Below, in pieces: positions 14,609 to 22,636 of a stretch of DNA of 32,776 nucleotides (position 1 is its first letter; every line of letters starts with the position of its first letter). Source of the stretch: Sorangium cellulosum. GTDB taxonomy: Bacteria > Myxococcota_A > Polyangia > Polyangiales > Polyangiaceae. The stretch lies in NCBI GenBank assembly GCA_020720045.1, contig DYPH01000068.1, positions 1-32,776 on the forward strand. The letters run 5' to 3'. Made by a program: the position numbers and the translations under genes. The notes beneath the pieces are model-generated. The model did not search any database, was not told the DNA's origin, and worked only from the letters and a program-made list of their open reading frames with translations.

Positions 14609-17035
14609 TCACCCCCGTCGGCGGCGGGTGATGGCGAGGGCGAGGAGGGCGATCGCGCTTGCGACGGCCCCCTTCGGGGCGCGGCCGGGGGCGTAGGCGC
14701 AGTGGGCGTCTTCGCGGGGATCGGCGGCGGCGGGCGCGGCGGGGGGACCGGCGTCGCGGGGGGCTCCGGCATCAAGGGGCCCCGCCGGGCAGGTCACCTT
14801 TTCGGGGCCGACGCGCTTGTCCTTGCAGTGGACGCCGATCCTCCGGTTCCCGTCGGCGGGATCGGGGAGGCACGCGTCGCCATCCGGCTGATCGGCACAG
14901 AGATTCGGGCAGACGAGCTTCGGCGTGCCGTCGCCAGCGACGCTGCAGGCGGTCCCCGAGGGGCACTGGAACCCGGCGCCCGACTTCCCGCCGACGCACT
15001 GGACTGCACTGAAGGCGCCGTCGTTCCTGCAGTAAAAGCCGTCGGCGTGCCCTTCGCAGAGGGTCGCCGGGAGGCCGCCTTCGGGGAGCGTCGCGGCGCC
15101 GGTGCAGCCGGTGCGGAAGGTCTTCTGGTCCTTGGCGCGGACGAGGCCGACCGCCCCCCACGCGCACAAAAGCGCCTTCTTGGCCCGCGGCGTCGTTGCG
15201 GCGTCGATCAGCTTTCCGGCGGTCTCCAGGAGGGTCTTCGGCAGGCGGGCGCTGAGAGCCTTCGGGGCGAGGAAGGCGGCGGCGTAGGTCTGGCTCATTT
15301 CCTCCCAGGTCGCCGGTTCGGGGACGCTCGCGCCGGTCTCCGGTTCGCTCCCCCCTTGCACGGCGAGCGCGAACGCGTGGTTGCCGATGCCCGAGTTCGA
15401 ATGGGCGCCGGCGTTGTCCTCCCAGAGGACCTTGTTCCCGGCGGTCGGTGTCCCCTGGTAGGCCTCCCCCATCCAGCGCGGCTGCCCAGCGACCCCCTCA
15501 TGCGGGTTCGCGAAATCCCGCAGCGGACGCCCGCCGTCGAAGTTCGCCACCACCGCGAGCGGGGCGTCCGGCGTCTGTTCGTGGTTGTAGATCACGGCGA
15601 AGGCGTCGGCGACGTGCTCGGCGACGGTCCACGTCTGCGGAAGCACCTCGTCGGCCTTGTGCGTCTCTTTCGGGTCGTAGGGCGCGAGCGGGGTGACGGT
15701 GAGCGCGTGGGCGAACTCGTGGACGAGGGTGTCGCGCGTGACGAACCATTTCGATGCCGCCAACCCCCGCTGGACGGGAGCCCGATTCTCCCAGGATTGG
15801 GATGGGATCGGCTTCAACATGCACGGCGGGCGGATCCCAAAGACCTGCACCTTCGCGTTCCACATCGAGCCGTTGCAGCCGTTGTCGAAGAGGCAGACCA
15901 TGATCGGAGCGCCGGCGCCGTTGAACGAGTTCGTCTTGTATTTCTTGTGGAACCACCCCTCCGCTTCGATGAGGTTCGGGTAGGCGTCGACCATCCCCTT
16001 CGCGTGTTCGGCGGTCAACAAGGTGGTGGGGAGCCCGCTCGGGTCCGACGGCGGCGGATCGCTCGTCACCACCATGCCATTGAGCTGGGTGCCGAAGAGG
16101 TCGCCGACCCAGTTCCACTCGTCGCCGGGGGTCGCCCGCGCCTCCTCCTCGGTCAGGGAGCGGCAACGATTGACGGTGAAGCGCGGCGTGCGTGCGTCGT
16201 AGCCGGCGATGCCCGGGAGCGGAAAATTCGGCTTCGTGCGGAGGAAAAACCGGCCGCCGTCTTCATCGACCGGGAAGCTGCGCGTCCCCTCGACGGGCGG
16301 CGAGCCGACCTTCGTCACGCCGACGGCGGTACCAACCTGCATCACGTCGGCGTCGGTGAACCCCTCGAAGCTCGCGACGCCGGTGCGCGCGTTGACGCGG
16401 ACTTGGGCGGGCCCTTTTGCGGTCGTCCCGTCGATCGCGTAGCGGAGCCCGTAGGTCGTTGTTCCGTCGATTTGCTCGACGACGAGCTCGGCGTCGCCGA
16501 CCGGCCCAAAGGAGTCGCCGTCGGGGGTCGTCACCTGCGCCGCGGCGGCGATCGCTTGTGCCGGGGTGATCGTCGCCGGCGGGAGCGGCCCATCGATGGC
16601 CCGGAGGGAGCCGATGACGGCGCGCAGCGAGCCGTCTTTGGCGATGCGAACGAGCAGGTCGGTCTCCAGCACGCGCCCGCCGGAGACGACCTGGCGGAAG
16701 GAGACGTCGGTCGTGCCGTCGGCGGCGACCTCCGTGCCGTTCAGAACGAGCGTCGCCGGATCGCGCACGCCAAAGAGCGCCGGGTGGGCGACGATCAGGT
16801 CGCGGGCGAAGGCGACGAAATCGCCGGTCGCGAAGACCGGGTCGGCGTCGGGGCCGGGGAGCGCCACTTCGACGAGGCCGGTCTGGTCGCCGCGGAGGAG
16901 CATCCACGTGTCGTCTTCAAAGGGCTCGGCGGCGACGGTCGGGCGCGCCGGAGCGCTGCACGCGGGGAGCGAAGCGCCGAGGAGCAGCGCGAGCGAGGGG
17001 GCGAGGACAGCCAGGAGCGCGGGGGTGCGTTTCAT
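14609..17035 (-). CDS. Secreted M4-like (thermolysin family) metalloprotease with MYXO-CTERM-like tail
   Basis: The protein has 808 residues. The lipoprotein-like signal ends LPAC with Cys 26. A long propeptide follows (FTP-type region about 40-150, PepSY-like strands to about 235). The catalytic domain has the zinc motif HEFAH at 439-443, the third-ligand motif E473-x3-D477 (EHVAD), and the downstream His of AHSNSGIGNHAF near 545, as in thermolysin. The Cys-rich region 640-760 resembles small disulfide modules. The end (Cys, then about 17 hydrophobic residues, then RRRR) resembles a MYXO-CTERM sorting signal. The family degrades extracellular protein, which would fit scavenging or predation. 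It is followed by the PtuA-like gene and preceded by a propeptide-only paralogue. Confidence 0.88.
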   Translation of the reverse strand: MKRTPALLAVLAPSLALLLGASLPACSAPARPTVAAEPFEDDTWMLLRGDQTGLVEVALPGPDADPVFATGDFVAFARDLIVAHPALFGVRDPATLVLNGTEVAADGTTDVSFRQVVSGGRVLETDLLVRIAKDGSLRAVIGSLRAIDGPLPPATITPAQAIAAAAQVTTPDGDSFGPVGDAELVVEQIDGTTTYGLRYAIDGTTAKGPAQVRVNARTGVASFEGFTDADVMQVGTAVGVTKVGSPPVEGTRSFPVDEDGGRFFLRTKPNFPLPGIAGYDARTPRFTVNRCRSLTEEEARATPGDEWNWVGDLFGTQLNGMVVTSDPPPSDPSGLPTTLLTAEHAKGMVDAYPNLIEAEGWFHKKYKTNSFNGAGAPIMVCLFDNGCNGSMWNAKVQVFGIRPPCMLKPIPSQSWENRAPVQRGLAASKWFVTRDTLVHEFAHALTVTPLAPYDPKETHKADEVLPQTWTVAEHVADAFAVIYNHEQTPDAPLAVVANFDGGRPLRDFANPHEGVAGQPRWMGEAYQGTPTAGNKVLWEDNAGAHSNSGIGNHAFALAVQGGSEPETGASVPEPATWEEMSQTYAAAFLAPKALSARLPKTLLETAGKLIDAATTPRAKKALLCAWGAVGLVRAKDQKTFRTGCTGAATLPEGGLPATLCEGHADGFYCRNDGAFSAVQCVGGKSGAGFQCPSGTACSVAGDGTPKLVCPNLCADQPDGDACLPDPADGNRRIGVHCKDKRVGPEKVTCPAGPLDAGAPRDAGPPAAPAAADPREDAHCAYAPGRAPKGAVASAIALLALAITRRRRG

Positions 17036-17081
17036 CGGCCCCCGGTCGGCCGCAACGCCGGTTCTGTTGCGGAAAATCGAC

Positions 17082-17157
17082 GGGGGCCCGTCCGTTCGCG
17101 AACGCCAGCGAATTTGCTGGCAGCGGCGTCGCGAGAGACGGCGGGCCCTCTTCCACA
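17082..17157 (+). repeat. Second copy of the dispersed palindromic element
   Basis: Outer arms GGGCCCG (17084-17090) and CGGGCCC (17142-17148) span exactly 65 nt, the same as the copy at 6457-6521. TCGCGA occurs at 17096 and 17129. The inner stem is GCCAGC (17104-17109)/GCTGGC (17116-17121), unlike the inner stem of the other copy but equally well paired. CTTCCACA follows the right arm. It lies in the 178-bp gap between the propeptide lipoprotein and the protease genes. Confidence 0.85.
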
Positions 17158-17213
17158 GGGGCGCGCGAAGAAGTTCTCGGATCCGGCGCTTCGCCGGGAC
17201 GAGACCAACAAGG

Positions 17214-18044
17214 TCACGGACACGGCAGCTGCGGCTCGCCGTAGGTCCCGAGCATGGTGAATTCCGTCGAGCCGGCGAAGCTTGCCTCCCCCGTTCGCGC
17301 GTTCACCCGGGCGGCGGCGGCCCCGTCGGCGGTGGCGCCGTCGACGTTGTAGTTGAGGATGTACTCGGTGCTCCCCTCCTGCTCGACCACAAGCTCGGCA
17401 GAGACGGGGTAGAACTTCCCGCAGGTTTTTGTTTTTACCGCGCGGGCGAGGACGAGCGCCTGCTCGGCGGTGATCGTCGCCGGGGGGACCCGCCGGATCG
17501 CCCGGAGGGAGCCGTTCACCGCGCGCAGCGTGCGGTTCTTCGCGATGCGGACGGTGATCCCGGTTTCGAGCACCCGCCCACCGGCAACAAACTGCGTAAA
17601 GGTGACGTCGGTCGTGCCATCGTCGGCGACGTCGGGGGTCCCGTCGAGCACGAGTTGGGAGGGGTCGCGGATGCCGAACAGGTCGGGCCGGCTCAGGAGG
17701 AGCCTGCGCGAATAGCTCACGAAGTCGCCGCGGACGGCGACGTAGCCGGCATCGGGCCCCGGGAGCGCCGATTCGACCAAGCCGGTCTGTTCGCCGCGGA
17801 GGAGCATCCAGGTCCTCTCGTCAAAGGCCCACCCCGGCCTCTTGGACGCGGCGGTCGGCTCCGGCGGCGGCGGCGGAGGCGGCTCCGAGGCGCGAAAGAC
17901 CATCGCGCGGACTCTCCAGTCGAGGTCGTTCGTTCCGGGGGCGCGGAGCGCAAAGGCAACCTTCTTCGCCGGCGTCCCGGCGGGCGTATACGCGCACGAG
18001 ACCACCAGCACCGCCAACGGGGCAAACGGGGAGAGCCATTTCAT
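17214..18044 (-). CDS. Propeptide-only (FTP-like) lipoprotein, paralogue of the adjacent protease pro-region
   Basis: The product has 276 residues with a lipoprotein signal (LAVLVVSC, Cys near 17) and a Pro-rich linker. From about residue 74 it follows the propeptide of the downstream M4 protease almost residue for residue: TWMLLRGEQTGLVESALPGP against TWMLLRGDQTGLVEVALPGP, then DGTTDVTF, GGRVLETG and LRAVNGSLRAI. It ends just after RVNARTGEASF, where the protease would continue into its mature enzyme. M4 pro-regions act as folding chaperones and inhibitors, so a tethered stand-alone copy could inhibit or fold a protease in trans. That role is inference. It could instead be a gene that lost its catalytic half. 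Confidence 0.75.
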   Translation of the reverse strand: MKWLSPFAPLAVLVVSCAYTPAGTPAKKVAFALRAPGTNDLDWRVRAMVFRASEPPPPPPPEPTAASKRPGWAFDERTWMLLRGEQTGLVESALPGPDAGYVAVRGDFVSYSRRLLLSRPDLFGIRDPSQLVLDGTPDVADDGTTDVTFTQFVAGGRVLETGITVRIAKNRTLRAVNGSLRAIRRVPPATITAEQALVLARAVKTKTCGKFYPVSAELVVEQEGSTEYILNYNVDGATADGAAAARVNARTGEASFAGSTEFTMLGTYGEPQLPCP

Positions 18045-18098
18045 GCCACCCCGTCGGCCACGGAGGCGATCTTGTTCCCGGAAATCGGCACGTCAGCG

Positions 18099-19493
18099 CT
18101 ACGCGAAGAGATCGAGGGCCGTCCGCGCTTCCGGCGAGAGGAACCCTCGATTCTCCAGGTGCTGGACCGTGGCGAGGACGCTGAGCGACGATCGGGCGGC
18201 GAGCGCGCGGGCATCGCCGAGCCCGAACGGGCCGTTTTGGGTCGCTGCGCGCGCGGCGCCGTCGGGGAGGAGGAGCATGGCGGCGAAGGCCCGCGCACGG
18301 GCGGCGGCCGGGGAGCTTTCGGCAGCGCCGTCGATCGCGAGCCCGTCCCCATCCAGCAAGAGGTGTCCGAGGGCGGTCGCATACCGGAACGGAGCCGCCC
18401 CGGAACTCGCGTCTACCGCGATCGCGCCGCCGCGCGCGTCGGAACGCCGGGCGATCAGCGTGAGCCCGCCCGCGGCGAGCGGCCGGACATCAACCTGCTC
18501 TTCACGCAGCCACGCGGCGAGCGGAGGCGCCGGCTCGTCCCCCCAGGCGAGTTCCTCGCGGACCTCCTCGGCGGCGTCGTACCCCGCTTTCCACGGGCGC
18601 ACGCGGGCCGGCCGCGACGGGCGGACCAGGGCGCGGAGCCGCTCGGACATCGGACGGTCGGGCAGGCGTGCCGCCTCAAGGACGACGCGAACCTCCTCCG
18701 GCGACCGCGCCCGTGCGCGCGCGAGGACGCGTGTGGTCTCTGTGTGGGGGAAGTAGAGCCCGTTGCAGGTCGCGAAATCGGCGGCGAGCGCCGAGCGCTG
18801 TCTCGGATCGAGGGCGGCGAAGGTCTCCGCCGGGAGGAGCCACCGCCACCCGGGTTCGCTCACGTCGCGAACCAGCTCGAAGCCAGGCGCCTGCGAAAGA
18901 CGTTCGACGATCGCGGCGCGGACGACGGCCCCTGCGCCTTCGAGGACCTCCGCCACCGGACGGGCGGCGACCGTCACCGCCCCACGGAGCTCCGTGTAGC
19001 GAAGGCCGGGGTGGGAGGTCCCCCACGTTTCGTTGTCCCAGGAGATTTCGAGCTCGTCGCCGGCCCGTCGAAACGCGACGTTCGGCAGGGCGATCGCGAG
19101 GGAGGCGCGGCGGAGCCCGTGAGAATTCCGCCACTCGGAGCGTCGTGCGAACCAGGCACGCTCGTCGGCCGCGTCGAAACACTCCTCGGTTTCGTTGAAC
19201 CAGTCGGACGCGTCGGTAACGGTGCGGGGCGTGAGGAGCGGGAGCGGCTCCTCGTTCACCAGGCGAACTCCGGCGCGCGCAAACCAAGAGAAGACCTCGC
19301 CGAGGTCCCCCTCGACCGCGTCGGTCGTGGTTCCGTCTTCGTGGTGGGTCGCCCGAGTCAGGCAGAGCCCCGCCGCCCACAGCTCGAGGGCCCCCCAAGC
19401 TACCTCGTCGCGCGGACCGGAGCTAAGGGAGACGCGGAGCGCAAACGAAGACGTATCCCCGAACTGCCGTGAAAACCATACGTTGCGATTCAT
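18099..19493 (-). CDS. ImmA/IrrE-like protein with lost metallopeptidase motif
   Basis: The protein has 464 residues from the ATG at 19493, 24 bp after the kinase stop. The N-terminal half (ALELWAAGLCL, the WFARAGVRLVNEEPLP block, LPNVAFRRAGDELEISWDNETWG) resembles a domain I associate with large ImmA/IrrE-type proteins. The C-terminal quarter has the ImmA/IrrE layout: PFRYATALGHLLLD, then a gap, then ARARAFAAMLLLP, then a helical segment ending with LSVLATVQHLENRGFL. In active enzymes the first motif contains HExxH; here the first His and the Glu are replaced (TALGH), so zinc hydrolysis is unlikely. It could act as a sensor or regulator. Assignment is by motif layout and is moderately sure. 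Confidence 0.55.
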   Translation of the reverse strand: MNRNVWFSRQFGDTSSFALRVSLSSGPRDEVAWGALELWAAGLCLTRATHHEDGTTTDAVEGDLGEVFSWFARAGVRLVNEEPLPLLTPRTVTDASDWFNETEECFDAADERAWFARRSEWRNSHGLRRASLAIALPNVAFRRAGDELEISWDNETWGTSHPGLRYTELRGAVTVAARPVAEVLEGAGAVVRAAIVERLSQAPGFELVRDVSEPGWRWLLPAETFAALDPRQRSALAADFATCNGLYFPHTETTRVLARARARSPEEVRVVLEAARLPDRPMSERLRALVRPSRPARVRPWKAGYDAAEEVREELAWGDEPAPPLAAWLREEQVDVRPLAAGGLTLIARRSDARGGAIAVDASSGAAPFRYATALGHLLLDGDGLAIDGAAESSPAAARARAFAAMLLLPDGAARAATQNGPFGLGDARALAARSSLSVLATVQHLENRGFLSPEARTALDLFA

Positions 19494-19517
19494 GGCCCTT
19501 GCTCCGAACGCCCGGCA

Positions 19518-21887
19518 CTACGGCGACGGCATTTGGCGAACGGCGCCCCCGAGGGGTACTTCGCCCTCCGGCGTCTCGCGAAACGGGCTTGATTCAGGGT
19601 CGCCCATCCCTAGCTGTCCTCCACCGTTTCTCCCCCAACAGGTGACCGCTCCGGTCGCCAATAAGACGCACTGGTGACGGAAGTTCACTGACACCGCACG
19701 TGCCCTCCGGCCCCCAAGCGCAACTTCCGCCGGGGTGAGCTGAGGTGTGTCGCGGGGCTCTGGCTTCCCCCAGCACTTCATGGCCCCTGAGTCGAGCACA
19801 GCGCACGTGTTCCCGAGGCCCGCGGCGAGCCCTACCGCGATCCGCCCGGTGCCTAAGGCGAGGTCCTTCGAGGGGGACGTCCGCTCCTCCGTGTCGCCGA
19901 CGCCGAGCTGACCGCTGAAGTTGCCCCCCCAACACTTGACCGCGCCGGTATCCATGATGACGCAGGTGTGGGACGCGCCAGCCGAAATCGCCCGCGCGGT
20001 ACGCCCGGCGCCCAGATCAACCTCGGTTGGTACCAGACTGTCTTCTTTGTCGCCGACACCAAGCTGACCAGATTCGTTGCTTCCCCAGCAGGCGACACCC
20101 CCGGAATCCAACAGCGCGCAGGTGTGGGCCAGCCCGCCGGCAAGCGATTTTGCGAAGTGCCCTTCGCCAAACAGAGCCGCGGCCCCCGGGGCATCGCGCT
20201 GTGCGACGTCGCCGGTTCCAAGCTGACCCTTTTTGTTCTCCCCCCAACAGACGGTCCGGTCGTCCTCAAGTATCGCGCATGTGTGGTAGGTCCCCGAGGC
20301 AAGGGCTCGGGCCCGTTTCCCGCCATCAAAGACGACTTCGGCGGGGGTGGGTCGCTCGCGGGTACTGGACTTGCCGACACCAAGTTGTCCGGCGAAGTTA
20401 TGGCCCCAACAGCTCACTCGCCCCGACGCCATGAGCGCGCAAAAGTGCCCCGTGCCGCCGGTGAGGGCTTCCACACTTGCCCTCGATTCGAAGACGACTT
20501 GCTTGGGGAGGTTCCCGTCGCTTCGGCACTTCATCTCCCCGGTCGTGAGACGGGCACAGCTGTTGTATCCCTCGCCCCAACATTTGACCTCCCCGGTCGT
20601 CAGAAGGGCGCAGCTGTTGTATCCCCCCACCACGAGGGTGGTCGGCTCGGCGGAAAACGGCTCTGAACGTACGATTGGTGCGGACGGTGCGGCGAGAGAG
20701 GGCAGCGAACTCGGGCTAGTAGGCGCGGACGGCTCCGCCGGTTTGCTCCGGCCAGACACGACAAACAACCCGCCGCCGAGGAGCCCAGCAACAGCGACGC
20801 CTGCGATGCTCACGGGTAGAAGTAGCCGACGGGGTTTCCCGGACTGCTGCGCGGGCCGCTCCTGCGCGGGCGTCAATTCCGTCGTCCGGCTTACAACGCC
20901 CATGGAGGAGATGGGCACCGCGAGTTCCGTGCGGGCGCGCGTCGCCGGGCCGTTGTCGGAGATCGGTGCCATCTGGCTCGACGGGGTCGTTCCCAGTGCG
21001 TCGCGTCCTTGCGCGACGGCCGAAAATGCCGCGAAGAACTCCTGCACATTCGCGAAGCGCGCGGACGCGTCCTTCGCGAGGCAGCGCATGATCGCCTGCT
21101 TCATCGCCGGCGGGATGTTCGCGCTCTCCGGATGAATTTCAAACGATTGCGGCGGCGCCGTCATGTGCTGGGTCGCCCATTCCCAGGCGGTGTTTGCCTG
21201 GAAGGGGAGCTTGCCGACGAGCATTTCGTAGGCCATCACGCCGAGCGAATAGAGGTCGCTGCGAGCGTCGATCGGCTTGCCGGTGAACTGCTCGGGGCTC
21301 ATGTAGGGCGGCGTCCCGAGGACCATGCCCTGCTGGGTGAGCTTCGCCTCGTTCGCGTCGGTCTCCGAGGAGCGCTGGGCGATCCCGAAATCGAGAACCT
21401 TCACCCAATCTTTGCGAGCCCCCTTTTCGGAGAGAACGATGTTCTCGGGCTTCAAATCGCGGTGCACGATCCCGCGCCCGTGAGCCTCTTCGAGAGACCC
21501 ACAGACCTGGCGGAGGATGTTGACGGCGCGCTCGGGGCGCAGCGGGCCCGTCTGTTCGAGGATGTCGGCGAGGTTTTGCCCCTGCACGAACTCCATGACG
21601 ATGTAGAGCGTCCCGTCGTCAAGCGAGCCGAAGTCGAAGACCTGGATTGTATTGGGGTCTTCGAGTTCGGCCAGCGTGCTACACTCGCGAAGGAAACGGA
21701 CGCGGATCTTCTCGTCTTGGCAGAGGTGCTGGTGGAGCGTCTTTACGGCGACCTTTCGGGCCGTTGTGCCCATCGTCTGCTCGCCGAGGTACACGCGCCC
21801 CATCCCACCTTCGCCGAGCATCTTCACGATGCTGTATTTGTTGGCAAAGATCGTTCCGACGAAACGTTCCGGTTGGGCCGTGCTCAT
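19518..21887 (-). CDS. Ser/Thr protein kinase with extracytoplasmic RCC1-repeat domain
   Basis: The protein has 789 residues. A complete Hanks kinase domain covers about 18-290 (LGEGGMGRVY loop, Lys 49, HRDLKPEN at 142-149, DFG at 166-168, GTPPYMSPEQ), followed by a Ser/Pro linker, one membrane helix (about 355-378), and an outer domain from about 420 to the end built of RCC1/BLIP-II-type blades (HFCALMASGRVSCWG, HTCAILEDDRTVCWG, HTCALLDSGGVACWG, HTCVIMDTGAVKCWG, NTCAVLDSGAMKCWG, HQCVLLATGAVTCWG). It is a receptor-like kinase whose propeller probably senses a ligand or partner. The first blade is duplicated in miniature (54 bp). It is divergently transcribed from the secreted peptide at 21989 and may head an operon with the ImmA/IrrE-like gene. 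Confidence 0.93.
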   Translation of the reverse strand: MSTAQPERFVGTIFANKYSIVKMLGEGGMGRVYLGEQTMGTTARKVAVKTLHQHLCQDEKIRVRFLRECSTLAELEDPNTIQVFDFGSLDDGTLYIVMEFVQGQNLADILEQTGPLRPERAVNILRQVCGSLEEAHGRGIVHRDLKPENIVLSEKGARKDWVKVLDFGIAQRSSETDANEAKLTQQGMVLGTPPYMSPEQFTGKPIDARSDLYSLGVMAYEMLVGKLPFQANTAWEWATQHMTAPPQSFEIHPESANIPPAMKQAIMRCLAKDASARFANVQEFFAAFSAVAQGRDALGTTPSSQMAPISDNGPATRARTELAVPISSMGVVSRTTELTPAQERPAQQSGKPRRLLLPVSIAGVAVAGLLGGGLFVVSGRSKPAEPSAPTSPSSLPSLAAPSAPIVRSEPFSAEPTTLVVGGYNSCALLTTGEVKCWGEGYNSCARLTTGEMKCRSDGNLPKQVVFESRASVEALTGGTGHFCALMASGRVSCWGHNFAGQLGVGKSSTRERPTPAEVVFDGGKRARALASGTYHTCAILEDDRTVCWGENKKGQLGTGDVAQRDAPGAAALFGEGHFAKSLAGGLAHTCALLDSGGVACWGSNESGQLGVGDKEDSLVPTEVDLGAGRTARAISAGASHTCVIMDTGAVKCWGGNFSGQLGVGDTEERTSPSKDLALGTGRIAVGLAAGLGNTCAVLDSGAMKCWGKPEPRDTPQLTPAEVALGGRRARAVSVNFRHQCVLLATGAVTCWGRNGGGQLGMGDPESSPFRETPEGEVPLGGAVRQMPSP
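20528..20636 (-). repeat. 54-bp tandem duplication in the kinase RCC1 domain
   Basis: Two adjacent 18-codon units encode GYNSCALLTTGEVKCWGE and GYNSCARLTTGEMKCRSD. The matching plus-strand marker GGTCGT occurs at 20541 and 20595, 54 bp apart. A normal blade here is about 50 residues, so the first two units are too short to form full blades. The second unit has also lost the conserved Trp (Arg instead). Confidence 0.8.
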
Positions 21888-21928
21888 GGGGCATTAACAT
21901 CGCACGACGAGAGCCCAAGCAAGAACAA

Positions 21929-21944
21929 TTTGGCCGCCGCCAAA
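21929..21944. promoter_or_regulatory. Inverted repeat in the divergent promoter region
   Basis: TTTGGC-CGCC-GCCAAA is a perfect 6-bp inverted repeat with a 4-bp centre, in the 101-bp gap between the kinase gene and the divergent Cys-rich peptide gene, 45 bp before the ATG at 21989. The position fits an operator serving one or both genes. Confidence 0.4.
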
Positions 21945-21988
21945 TACCGTGCTAACCTCAGGCGCTTACCTGCATCAGGAGGATTGCC

Positions 21989-22297
21989 ATGAAGAAGATT
22001 GTTCAGGGACTCGCAGTGCTTGTTGGGATCGGGGGGTTGTTGTTCGGAGCGGCCTCCCCCGCGGATGCCGAGCCCGGCGCTCCCGACGTTGTCAACGGCA
22101 ACGAGACCCACGAGCAGACGAGTTGCGATCTCTACAAGGCCCGAGAGGTGTGTTGCCCGATTTGGTGCGCCGGGAGGACGAAGAGCAGTTCGGAAGCCAC
22201 GACGGCGGCGCTGAAAGGGTGCGCGAGATCCTACGCCTGTGATTGGGTGGACAGCCCTTCGTACGCGAGCGCTCAGTGCGATAGCGCATGCAAGTGA
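21989..22297 (+). CDS. Small secreted 8-cysteine protein
   Basis: This encodes 102 residues with a strong ribosome site (AGGAGG, 6-7 bp before the ATG) and a clear Sec signal peptide (Lys-Lys n-region, hydrophobic GLAVLVGIGGLLFGA, likely cleavage after ADA near residue 27). The mature part of about 75 residues holds eight cysteines (SC, VCC, WC, GC, AC, QC, AC), enough for four disulfides, in a short helical-looking chain. A strong terminator follows, so this is a single-gene transcript. I do not recognise the family. A secreted toxin-like, signalling or structural peptide are all possible. It is divergent from the receptor kinase, which makes a ligand role tempting but unproven. Confidence 0.8.
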   Translation: MKKIVQGLAVLVGIGGLLFGAASPADAEPGAPDVVNGNETHEQTSCDLYKAREVCCPIWCAGRTKSSSEATTAALKGCARSYACDWVDSPSYASAQCDSACK

Positions 22298-22329
22298 ACC
22301 GCTGAGGGGAACTCGCGGCGAATGCGAAA

Positions 22330-22358
22330 GGCCTCCGGATTCTCTCCGGAGGCCTTTT
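22330..22358 (+). terminator. Rho-independent terminator after the 8-Cys gene
   Basis: GGCCTCCGGA at 22330-22339 pairs perfectly with TCCGGAGGCC at 22345-22354 around a 5-base loop and is followed by TTTTCTTTCT. It lies about 30 bp after the stop codon. Confidence 0.93.
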
Positions 22359-22394
22359 CTTTCTCAATGCGCCATTGATGCGAGCCTGAAAGGC

Positions 22395-22532
22395 TCACCG
22401 CAGGAAGTTGGCTGCCCCACAATGGCAGAACGTATCGGCATCAACCGGCGTTAGCTTTTTGCAGAACTTGCAGCGACTGACGACCACCTGACGCTCCACA
22501 CGGGTCTCGCGCGTCTGCAAGCGGAACGGCAC
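22395..22532 (-). CDS. Possible zinc-ribbon miniprotein
   Basis: This is a 45-residue frame from a GTG at 22532, with GGAAA 5 bp upstream as a plausible ribosome site. The C-terminal half reads SRCKFCKKLTPVDADTFCHC and ends GAANFLR: two C-x2-C/C-x-C knuckles about 14 residues apart, as in small zinc ribbons. The N-terminal half is Arg/Val-rich (RLQTRETRVERQVVV). The frame is closed upstream by a TAG at 22566-22568, so it is either a complete tiny protein or the detached tail of a larger one. It lies downstream of the hypothetical gene at 22966 on the same strand. Confidence 0.5.
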   Translation of the reverse strand: MPFRLQTRETRVERQVVVSRCKFCKKLTPVDADTFCHCGAANFLR

Positions 22533-22636
22533 GGTGTTTCCGGCGATTCGCGCATTTACCGGCGGCTATTCCGAGAGCATCGCGTTCGCCGCGCCGACCT
22601 CAAAAGGCGGCAAGTGCACCGATTGCCTAGTTCCGT

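Noticed and set aside
14702-17260. 852-codon plus-strand open frame opposite the M4 protease
   Set aside because: It is a shadow of the protease gene; composition is Arg/Gly/Val-rich with no family motifs.
16566-19472. 968-codon plus-strand open frame
   Set aside because: It spans three minus-strand genes and the palindromic element in antisense; a codon-bias artefact.
21541-21560. Another GGGCCCG site resembling the palindromic element
   Set aside because: Only the 7-mer matches. There is no TCGCGA pair or CTTCNACA, and it lies in conserved kinase sequence.
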